A DNA stretch of 6,952 bases from DASYAN01 sp036501345. Lineage in GTDB: Bacteria > Chloroflexota > Ktedonobacteria > Ktedonobacterales > Ktedonobacteraceae. The notes under the pieces were generated by a model. That model saw only the letters and a list, made by a program, of their open reading frames with translations. It was not told where the DNA came from and searched no databases. The stretch spans positions 1 to 6,952 of the forward strand of contig DASYAN010000389.1 of the NCBI GenBank assembly GCA_036501345.1. The letters run 5' to 3'. Position numbers and translations under genes: made by a program. Below are positions 1 to 5,377 of the stretch, piece after piece. Position 1 is the stretch's first letter. Each line of letters starts with the position of its first letter.

Positions 1-93
1 ACCTTTTAATTTATACAATACAAATTTCATGGTTACTCGTATTCATATTTTTCTTTTCCACACATTTTTCGCGTTCCCCATTCCCCAGCTTTT

Positions 94-126
94 CTGTTCG
101 GGCAATCCACGAACAGGTCAAGGTCA
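94..126. promoter_or_regulatory. Dyad plus tandem hexamer upstream of promoter; candidate operator
   Basis: A perfect 7-base inverted repeat, CTGTTCG (94-100) and CGAACAG (110-116), surrounds a 9-base spacer. It runs into a tandem direct repeat of AGGTCA (115-120 and 121-126). The group ends 8 bases before the proposed -35 box. There is no T-run on either side, so an intrinsic terminator is unlikely. A binding site for a regulator of the gene at 238 is an inference from position and symmetry only. Confidence 0.3.
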
Positions 127-134
127 AACACCCC

Positions 135-163
135 TTGCATGACTCTGCTCTCAGATGTATAGT
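135..163 (+). promoter_or_regulatory. Candidate sigma70-type promoter for the 238-1414 gene pair
   Basis: TTGCAT at 135-140 and TATAGT at 158-163 match the -35 and -10 consensus at 5 of 6 positions each, with the ideal 17-base spacer. Transcription would begin near 170, giving a leader of about 68 bases before the ATG at 238. This is the best promoter-like pair seen ahead of the first gene. It is a sequence match only. Confidence 0.45.
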
Positions 164-220
164 AGAATGGTCCCACGAGGGGAGTGTGATGGATAGCTGA
201 GCAGAGACAAGTGCTCAATT

Positions 221-230
221 GGAAGAGGAA
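221..230 (+). promoter_or_regulatory. Ribosome binding site that decides the start of the 238 gene
   Basis: The purine tract GGAAGAGGAA has its GAGG core 9 bases before ATG 238. The reading frame is also open back to a GTG at 211, but this tract would then lie inside the coding sequence. That supports starting translation at 238. Confidence 0.6.
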
Positions 231-237
231 TCTACCT

Positions 238-1029
238 ATGACATTCGATATTCACCAGAAGATATTTGATGCAGATGGCTTGCCACTTGAGGGTGTAGCA
301 AGAGCGTACCAAGACGAACTGCTCAATTTGTTTGAGCAGTCGCCCGAAAGACAGGCACTCCGGGAGGAAGGCTTTGGTGGTCGTTGGGCCGGGATACTGT
401 TGGACTTGGGGCAGAACTATCTTGGCGTCACTCCACCCAAAATGTCAGCGAAAGATATGCGCGACATTCTCTTCGATCTTATTCCACTCAAAATATCAGC
501 TCTCGCTGAGCAAGCTCCTGAGATCATTCGCGAGTTGCACGCTTTTTGGAGCTTCCTGCAACGTGCGTTCCACCTGACGAACGCTGCTCCATGTCTCACG
601 GTGTTCAATGGCGAGGCCACCCAGCGGTTGAAGGAGGAAATGAGTAATCCGGCTCATTTCGGGATGGCGAAGTCGTTTGTGATGGCGGGCTTGGAGAGAG
701 GCTTCGATATGCGGACTCAAGAGGGTGCCGATGAATGGATGAGGACGTATAACGCTGAATTAGCAGGTGGAAAGGCAATGCCCTTCAATCTCGCTGGATT
801 GCAAAGACAGATGGGTATCGGGGATTTGGCTTCGCGTATCCACATACTTGGGGCACCAGAGGAGGATGACGTGGATTCGGACAGCATTGAGGAGCCAAAC
901 GAGGATCTCTTGGATGTGATTTCACGCTTCCACCCTGGGGTACCAAGCCGAAGTTCTCGCAATGCCTCCACGAAGCAGAAAGTCAGGATGGCAAAGGCCA
1001 GTCGCAAGAAGAACCGCAAGAGAAAATAG
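238..1029 (+). CDS. Uncharacterised protein with basic C-terminal tail
   Basis: A 263-residue protein of no function I can name. Residues 1-200 look like one soluble, mostly helical domain. Its most conserved-looking stretch is NYLGVTPPKMS (60-70), followed by a segment rich in Phe, Leu and Trp (77-115) and then FGMAKSFVMAGLERGFDM (141-158). I recall similar sequences among unannotated bacterial proteins, but I cannot assign a Pfam family from memory. Residues 208-225 are acidic and probably a linker. Residues 244-263 are strongly basic (KQKVRMAK, then SRKKNRKRK), which suggests nucleic-acid contact; that is an inference. There is no signal peptide or membrane segment. ATG 238 is chosen over GTG 211 because GAGG sits 9 bases before it. 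The gene is followed after 16 bases by the CcbP-like gene, so the two are probably co-transcribed. Confidence 0.85.
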   Translation: MTFDIHQKIFDADGLPLEGVARAYQDELLNLFEQSPERQALREEGFGGRWAGILLDLGQNYLGVTPPKMSAKDMRDILFDLIPLKISALAEQAPEIIRELHAFWSFLQRAFHLTNAAPCLTVFNGEATQRLKEEMSNPAHFGMAKSFVMAGLERGFDMRTQEGADEWMRTYNAELAGGKAMPFNLAGLQRQMGIGDLASRIHILGAPEEDDVDSDSIEEPNEDLLDVISRFHPGVPSRSSRNASTKQKVRMAKASRKKNRKRK

Positions 1030-1031
1030 TC

Positions 1032-1040
1032 AAAGGAGGA
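1032..1040 (+). promoter_or_regulatory. Strong ribosome binding site fixing the CcbP-like start
   Basis: AAAGGAGGA is close to the ideal Shine-Dalgarno sequence, and its GGAGG core ends 6 bases before ATG 1046. The same frame is open back to an ATG at 962 inside the previous gene, but this site shows that 1046 is the real start and the extension is not translated as part of this protein. Confidence 0.8.
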
Positions 1041-1045
1041 TACAC

Positions 1046-1414
1046 ATGACTCGTCCACCCAAAGACGAAGAACGTGAAGAGCGCATTCACATGGAGATCG
1101 TTGTAGACGCTAATGGCCCTGAAGAGCAAGCGATGGGATGGTATTCCTATCTTGAGGATACCCTGCAATTTCCATTCAAGGCTCGCTGTATCGCTGAACG
1201 CGTAACCTCTCCTTTAGAACCAGGAGATGAAGTCGAGGCCGTAGAACTGGCTTCCGCAGATGACTGCGAGCACGAGATGTTTGTGCTCATCCGCCGGAAA
1301 TCCCGCAAGCTTGCCGTTCCCCTCAGCCAACTGGAGGGCATCCAAATTGATGAGCAGACCCAACAGGCTCTTGAAGATTGGCACTATTGGGTCAATCAAG
1401 GCTACGAGTTGTAA
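1046..1414 (+). CDS. CcbP-like putative calcium-binding protein
   Basis: A 122-residue acidic protein that matches, from memory, the calcium-binding CcbP family (Pfam Calci_bind_CcbP), named after a small Ca2+-binding protein of Anabaena involved in heterocyst calcium handling. Family features visible: GWYSYLEDTLQFPF (31-44), the charged stretch SPLEPGDEVEAVELA (55-69), DDCEHEMFVLI (72-82), AVPLSQLEGI (90-99) and the closing DWHYWVNQGYEL (111-122). The Asp and Glu residues in the middle are the likely metal ligands. Length fits the family. In distant bacteria the domain may only share the fold, so Ca2+ binding here is inferred. Residues 1-14 are a charged extension before the domain. The gene follows the 263-residue protein after 16 bases with an excellent Shine-Dalgarno, so it is probably the second gene of one transcript. 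No terminator hairpin is seen after it. Confidence 0.8.
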   Translation: MTRPPKDEEREERIHMEIVVDANGPEEQAMGWYSYLEDTLQFPFKARCIAERVTSPLEPGDEVEAVELASADDCEHEMFVLIRRKSRKLAVPLSQLEGIQIDEQTQQALEDWHYWVNQGYEL

Positions 1415-1422
1415 GACAGGGG

Positions 1423-1800
1423 ATGAGAGGTCCCAAAGAGATCACACTCCACCAACAGATGATAGATAGAATAGAATCAGATGTGCCCGTGTGCAGCCTA
1501 GTGAACAAAGGAAGTATCAAGGTAGCAGCGGCAGTACTCAAACAAGGAGATGTATGTATCGGCAACGATGCAGGGCTCATGCATCTGGCAGTAGCAGTCA
1601 AGACCTCTCCCATCGCCATCTTTGGCCTCTCAAACCAGAAAATGTAGGGTCCATAGACCGGTGATCCCACAAGGAAACGTGCGGTGGTTGTGCGCTTCGA
1701 TCTGCCGTGCATGACCTGTTTCTCCCACAATCATCTGTGAGACACTCTAGAGGGATGTGCTACCCGTGATTGTCTCGTGACTTGAGGTGTTGACCAGTGG
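1423..1800 (+). pseudogene. Decayed C-terminal half of a family 9 glycosyltransferase (heptosyltransferase-like)
   Basis: The frame starting at ATG 1423 carries the C-terminal nucleotide-sugar-binding half of a GT9 enzyme. The signature DVCIGNDAGLMHLAVAVKT is followed by SPIAIFGLSN. The same frame continues with recognisable homology through stop codons at 1645-1647, 1654-1656, 1738-1740 and 1783-1785. Between them come GP, RAVVVRFDLPCMTCF and DTLEGCATRDCLVT, the cysteine-containing tail common in bacterial GT9 proteins. Reading the first two stops as Trp and Tyr restores the usual WGPY, and the third as Gly restores a family-like GH-x-LG context. Each is one base from such a codon. The N-terminal half is absent: upstream lies the intact CcbP-like gene. 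It is therefore a truncated remnant inactivated by point mutations without frameshift. A part-length product ending at 1644 would lack the acceptor-side domain and is unlikely to work. Confidence 0.75.
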
Positions 1801-2427
1801 CAACGGCCTCACGAATGAGAAGAGTTCGAGGTGAATCATTCTGAGCTTAACGCTTCTCTCATTGGAGACTTATGAAAGATGAATATGGTAGAAGCTGCAC
1901 CTCTTATAGAGAGAGCATATGCAAGTGGTCGCGTGGACGAATGCTTCTACGGAGATTGGAATGAAGCACAATATGAATGAGGTCTGAAAGAACGACCACG
2001 AACCAAAGAAAGGTTCCCCATTTTACCGGCTCCATCGGCCCCTGCCCAATCTACACGTGGTAGAGCCAATGTATTTGTCTCCAAGCCTTCAAAGAAATTC
2101 CCTTCGAGTAGAAAGGCCAAAACCAAAATGATAAAGATATTGTATCCAGCTCTAAGGGTGGTGGATGTGCTCTGGTGTCCCTGTCATTCTCTGGCAACCC
2201 ACAGCATCCAGATCTACTGGTGGCAGTGAATGGGATGCAGGTTCGATTCCGCAACCCTGGCAGTGCTTACGTGCTTGCACCGTGACGCGACCCTCGAACG
2301 TGGTATCTCTGCGCGAGCGATGCAGCTCGTCTCTCCTTTTCCCTTTTTCGCTAGGTGACCCAAGAGCCATCTGTTACGCGCATGACCATCAGGAAACGTA
2401 TCACACGAACAGCCAAACTCTTTCCTT
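1801..2427. other. Gene-poor stretch with no recognisable gene
   Basis: About 630 bases lie between the glycosyltransferase remnant and the end of the minus-strand L7/L12-like gene. On the plus strand a 33-codon ORF (1879-1980) is followed, in the same frame and after one TGA, by about 80 open codons up to a TGA near 2230. Neither part resembles a family I know. Several mutually overlapping ORFs of 67-93 codons on both strands at 2051-2495 have low-complexity, Cys- and Ser-rich translations typical of chance reading. A T-arm-like sequence, GGTTCGATTCC, lies at 2240-2250 without a cloverleaf. CGAGC (2314-2318) and GCTCG (2325-2329) form a small inverted repeat. The stretch may be decayed coding DNA continuing from the pseudogene. 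Confidence 0.5.
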
Positions 2428-2694
2428 TTACCCGTTTTGATAGCGTGACTCCATGGCATCGATGGCATCCTTGGCATCTTTGAGACTAACGCCATAGAGA
2501 CTGCGGTAGAGTTTGATCGCGTGAATTTTATGGCCCGCCAGCAGCGCTTTGCGGATGGCTCTGTTCTCCGGTGGCTCTGGCGGCGTCACCTCTTCTGGAT
2601 CAATGCCCAGGCGGATGAGCAATGCCTGCATCATCGCTTCCATTCGGTGCATTCTGGCCTCTAATTGGATGATACGCTCGTAATAATCTGACAT
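2428..2694 (-). CDS. Small protein with coiled coil and ribosomal L7/L12 C-terminal-like domain
   Basis: An 88-residue protein. Residues 3-29 form a short amphipathic helix with heptad-like spacing of Ile, Leu and Met, a likely dimer-forming coiled coil. Residues 34-44 are a Pro/Glu-rich hinge. Residues 45-83 (AIRKALLAGHKIHAIKLYR, then GVSLKDAKDAIDAM) match the helical part of the ribosomal protein L7/L12 C-terminal domain, in which GxxKIxAIKxxRxxxGxxLKEAK is the core. It is much shorter than true L7/L12 (about 120 residues) and lacks its N-terminal stalk-binding domain, so it is not the ribosomal protein. Such stand-alone domains are common in Chloroflexota and Actinobacteria; their role is not known to me. 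ATG 2694 has only a modest purine stretch (AAAGGGA) about 11 bases upstream. It may lie downstream of the SWIM gene in the same direction, 330 bases away. Confidence 0.75.
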   Translation of the reverse strand: MSDYYERIIQLEARMHRMEAMMQALLIRLGIDPEEVTPPEPPENRAIRKALLAGHKIHAIKLYRSLYGVSLKDAKDAIDAMESRYQNG

Positions 2695-2746
2695 GAGTCG
2701 TGTCCCTTTCTTGTGTACGGTACCGAGAACGTTGCTTGTTTGTTCT

Positions 2747-2980
2747 TCACAAAACTGCCATATGAGGCCATGGGATGATCAAAATGATCACAAGAAGAGC
2801 TATGGCTATGATTCCGTGTGACCAGCAATCAGAAGCCCATAGAGCCGCATCAGCCGCCAACCGAGGCCGTGACAACAGAAGGAAAATCTCGCTGGATACA
2901 TGCATAAAAGAGACGATACAACCGCTTTTATGGCATTTCGCGAATGGTTTCATGAACCCTCTTGATGGATGATGTGCCAT
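2747..2980 (-). CDS. Doubtful small ORF with hydrophobic C-terminus
   Basis: A 77-codon ORF begins 44 bases after the SWIM gene stop. In its favour, AAGGAGGAA lies upstream (2991-2999), but the GGAGG core is 12 bases from the ATG, longer than ideal. Residues 56-69 (GIIAIALLVIILII) are strongly hydrophobic, followed by PWPHM, and could be a short membrane segment. Against it, the first 50 residues have a chance-like mix of Cys, His and Ser, and I recognise no family. If unreal, bases 2695-3024 are an intergenic leader for the L7/L12-like gene, containing two copies of ATGATCA (2775-2781 and 2784-2790). Confidence 0.25.
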   Translation of the reverse strand: MAHHPSRGFMKPFAKCHKSGCIVSFMHVSSEIFLLLSRPRLAADAALWASDCWSHGIIAIALLVIILIIPWPHMAVL

Positions 2981-3024
2981 TGGTTGGTTGTTCCTCCTTC
3001 TGCAGAACTTTTCTCAACTCCTTG

Positions 3025-4968
3025 CTACAAACCTCTTTTGTCTAGCTCTTCTTTCAATGCTCGTAAGCTCTTGTTGCTGGTGCGCAGGTTCGTCATATAG
3101 GTGAGCCACTCTGATTCAGGCCCCTGCTTCTGATACAGCAATTTGATGCGGGTGAGGTAACTGGCCGCTTGCCGATAACTCTCGCGTCCTCGCTCACCTA
3201 TCAGGGTCTGGACAACACGCTTGTAGAGTCGAATCGCATCATTGGGATAGTGCTCCTCGGCAGCTTGTGCCACCTGCACTTGCTGTTGACTGGAAGCGAC
3301 CCCAGCGTGATATCCATACCCAGAGGGTGAAGTCGTTGGTGTGTGCTCCATTTCTGCCAGAGCGGAGAGGGCCAGACCAACTTCTCCCTCTTGCAGGTAG
3401 ATACTGACGAGTGCACCCCAGCGGTTTTGCTGCTCTAATTTTTGAAGCAATTGAGGTCGCAGTCCAGACCACAGAGCTTCTGGCTGACTCGTTGCCCTGG
3501 CTGCCGATTGAACGGAGTGGTAGGTGGTCTCCTGTGGGTTGATCTGGAAGCGTACACGTTCTATATCCAGAGCTTGCTTTGCCTTGCCATACAGGAGATA
3601 TTTTTCGCTCAGCCAGTGCCGATAGGTGTCTCCTGCGTGGACGCTGGTGAAATGCTTCGGATTGTCCTTTGCAGTGCGCTCGACCTCATTGAGCTTCGTT
3701 TCCACAAGTGCCAGCGTCTGTTCTCGCCATGTCTCCCCCAATTTGAGCACCAGTTCTGCGAATCTGGTCACGTCCATCGGCTCGGTCACGTTTGCCTGGG
3801 CAATCTCTAAGGCTGCGTTGACACGGCCAAGGTGCAGACATTTCTCCGCCAATTCTTTGTACAGACCGGCGTTGCGATACTCGTCAAGCACGTCCTCTTC
3901 GCTGCTGCCTCCAGCTTGTTTGAGTGTTACCAGAAAATGGACGATACTGGGATTGTGCCATCTGCTTGAAGAATCGTGTTCTGGTTTCATCTCCCGCCGT
4001 AGCCATGCTTCAATACGTTCCTGTTCCTGCTTTGTCGTCTTTTGAGCAATGGTTGCCGCAATAGTGGCCTCGACTCCACCATAATTGTTCCCAAATTTCC
4101 AGAGGTCGAACAGTGCGGTGAGCAGTTCTTCACGATCCTCTGGGTCTAGTTGTTCCTCTTGTGGAAGGAGAGACTGAGCATTGAGGCACTCCACCAGACC
4201 AACAGCGCACTCACGCATGATCCAACTGAGCTGCCCCTCATCTTGGAGCATGTCATATTGAGAAGCCGTTTCCTGGGCGATCGTCGTATACACCACCAGC
4301 GCGTTGGCCCACTGACCCGCCTCGACAAAGCTCTTACCAATGTCACACACGCGCTCTAAATCGAAAGCCGCACGACCAGCAGCTTCCCATCCTTCTCCCG
4401 CGTCATAGAATGCCGAGTCCACCTGACTTTGAATAGCAGAGGGATCAAGCGTGCGCTCTCGCCCCTTGCCTGATCGCTTCTCTTCTTGCGCTGGAGAAAC
4501 CAAAGGAAGCTCGATCAGCACCTCTACCAGTGGTCCGATATCAGGCTGCCGCCGCATCAGTTGTTCCAGCAGGGAAATCAACTCCTCATGACTCTTCGTG
4601 CTCAACCGTCCCATAAGTCCCGACCGTACGATAAAGCTTTCCGGTTCATGAAGCCAGATGAGGAGCAATGCCACCACGTGCTTGCAGGAGCCTCCCCGTG
4701 GGCAACTACAAAAAGTGTCCGCCAACGTGCGAGCACTTTTCCCACCTGTCGGGCACAAGGTCGCCTCAACGCGATAGGGACTTCTTCTCGAACCATGACA
4801 CCATGCCCGAAGTACCGACTCACTCAGAGTTGGCTCGGTGAGAGCATGATTGAGATAGGACTGATATCCTTTGCGAAAGCTTGCCCCATCAGTCAAGGCT
4901 TGAATATCATCTTCCGATAGGGGCTCGAATTGCCCTTTGAGATCTGCTCCATTTTGGACTGTTGCCAT
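3025..4968 (-). CDS. SWIM zinc-finger protein with helical-repeat (TPR-like) tail
   Basis: A 647-residue protein. Near the N-terminus, the SWIM signature CxCx(n)CxH is complete: Cys87, Cys89, Cys95 and His97 in FCSCPRGGSCKHVVALLLIW. It is preceded by the usual beta-rich segment (YRVEATLCPTGG, from about residue 65) and a helical lead-in (FRKGYQSYLNH). SWIM domains bind zinc and are thought to contact DNA or proteins. From about residue 190 to the end the chain is alpha-helical repeats resembling TPR, for example AGRAAFDLERVCDIGKSF and WANALVVYTTIAQE. The last 54 residues (from GRESYRQAASYLTRIKLLYQ) are the conserved end of this SWIM family. No helicase, nuclease or membrane segment is present. 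ATG 4968 is preferred to GTG 5025 because GGAGG lies 8 bases before it. An elaborate dyad lies 71-107 bases upstream. The partner and exact function are unknown. Confidence 0.9.
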   Translation of the reverse strand: MATVQNGADLKGQFEPLSEDDIQALTDGASFRKGYQSYLNHALTEPTLSESVLRAWCHGSRRSPYRVEATLCPTGGKSARTLADTFCSCPRGGSCKHVVALLLIWLHEPESFIVRSGLMGRLSTKSHEELISLLEQLMRRQPDIGPLVEVLIELPLVSPAQEEKRSGKGRERTLDPSAIQSQVDSAFYDAGEGWEAAGRAAFDLERVCDIGKSFVEAGQWANALVVYTTIAQETASQYDMLQDEGQLSWIMRECAVGLVECLNAQSLLPQEEQLDPEDREELLTALFDLWKFGNNYGGVEATIAATIAQKTTKQEQERIEAWLRREMKPEHDSSSRWHNPSIVHFLVTLKQAGGSSEEDVLDEYRNAGLYKELAEKCLHLGRVNAALEIAQANVTEPMDVTRFAELVLKLGETWREQTLALVETKLNEVERTAKDNPKHFTSVHAGDTYRHWLSEKYLLYGKAKQALDIERVRFQINPQETTYHSVQSAARATSQPEALWSGLRPQLLQKLEQQNRWGALVSIYLQEGEVGLALSALAEMEHTPTTSPSGYGYHAGVASSQQQVQVAQAAEEHYPNDAIRLYKRVVQTLIGERGRESYRQAASYLTRIKLLYQKQGPESEWLTYMTNLRTSNKSLRALKEELDKRGL

Positions 4969-4974
4969 CGGTGT

Positions 4975-4981
4975 TTCCTCC
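4975..4981 (-). promoter_or_regulatory. Ribosome binding site that decides the SWIM gene start
   Basis: On the minus strand GGAGGAA stands with its GGAGG core 8 bases before ATG 4968, an ideal placement. The frame is open to a GTG at 5025, which has only a weak AGGGA upstream. The 19 extra residues this would add are polar and low in conserved-looking sequence, so the shorter protein is favoured. Confidence 0.7.
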
Positions 4982-5038
4982 GTCCCATCATTCCTGCTCG
5001 TTTTTATCACTTTGTTGTCCGGCACTTGTTTTCCCTGC

Positions 5039-5075
5039 TGTACCAGGGCTTGATCAATCGATCAATAGAGGTACA
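5039..5075. promoter_or_regulatory. Nested dyad upstream of the SWIM gene; candidate operator
   Basis: Two inverted repeats share one centre near 5057. The outer arms are TGTACC (5039-5044) and GGTACA (5070-5075). The inner element is TTGATCAATCGATCAA (5050-5065), an imperfect 16-base palindrome with six paired bases on each side. It also reads as the tandem repeat GATCAATC/GATCAATA. In RNA it could fold as a 6+6 base-pair stem with an internal loop, but no T-run follows in either direction, so an operator is more likely than a terminator. It lies 71 bases before the SWIM start. Confidence 0.45.
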
Positions 5076-5119
5076 AGAGTCAGATAATCCTTGACAGATC
5101 TGAGGAAATGATCATCAGG

Positions 5120-5239
5120 TCAGTTCGCAACTCGTCTTCCTGGGAAGTCCGAAGACCATCTGTCCATCATCCTGTGGAGTATCTCACCATCCAAGTGGCC
5201 GCTCTCTATGGAGTAGAACGCTTGTGCCTCACGTTTCAT
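5120..5239 (-). CDS. Possible 39-residue protein of unknown function
   Basis: This short ORF starts MKREAQAFYSIESGHLDGE and continues through EILHRMMDRWSS to FPGRRVAN. Its composition is protein-like: amphipathic, charged and low in Cys. It has no family I recognise. GGAG lies only 4 bases before the ATG, closer than normal, and sits in the 3' arm of the hairpin at 5241-5259, which would hinder initiation. It may be a real small gene, the remnant of a longer one, or chance. It is on the same strand as darG, 138 bases past its stop. Confidence 0.25.
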   Translation of the reverse strand: MKREAQAFYSIESGHLDGEILHRMMDRWSSDFPGRRVAN

Positions 5240-5240
5240 T

Positions 5241-5259
5241 GACTCCGCGAAAGCGGGTC
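5241..5259. other. Stable short hairpin between darG and the SWIM gene
   Basis: GACTCCGCGAAAGCGGGTC folds into GAC/GTC plus CCGC/GCGG stems, seven pairs with one bulged T and a four-base loop. On the plus strand the loop is GAAA, a stable GNRA type; on the minus strand it is TTTC. There is no T-run after it in the minus direction, so it is not a classical terminator of darG, though it could stall or protect the transcript end. Confidence 0.4.
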
Positions 5260-5377
5260 AAGGATACTCATGCATAGCCATCGCTTCCACATCACCATGA
5301 TTGGCCATCCCCAAAGGTGCATCCTTTACCAGCTATGCAACTCTCTTCATGTGCTCCTGCTGCCCTTTTCCTGCCTG

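Noticed and set aside
33..218. Minus-strand 61-codon ORF in the first intergenic region
   Set aside because: No ribosome site, no recognisable family, and it overlaps the proposed promoter of the plus-strand operon.
211..237. GTG 211 as the start of the first gene
   Set aside because: No Shine-Dalgarno precedes it, while a clear one lies inside the extension and serves ATG 238.
962..1045. ATG 962 as the start of the CcbP-like gene
   Set aside because: It lies inside the preceding gene, lacks family similarity, and the strong GGAGG before ATG 1046 fixes the start.
2189..2262. Complete tRNA gene around the GGTTCGATTCC motif
   Set aside because: No acceptor pairing, D-loop or anticodon stem at the required distances.
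2165..2440. Plus-strand 91-codon ORF
   Set aside because: Chance-like composition, no ribosome site, and competing ORFs on the other strand over the same bases.
3442..4920. Several plus-strand ORFs of 66-144 codons opposite the SWIM gene
   Set aside because: Antisense shadows of a gene with clear domain content; none has a recognisable motif.
4969..5025. GTG 5025 as the start of the SWIM gene
   Set aside because: Weak upstream purines, and the ideal GGAGG lies inside this extension before ATG 4968.
5091..5119. TTGACA on the plus strand as a promoter
   Set aside because: No -10-like hexamer at 16-18 bases and no plus-strand gene downstream.
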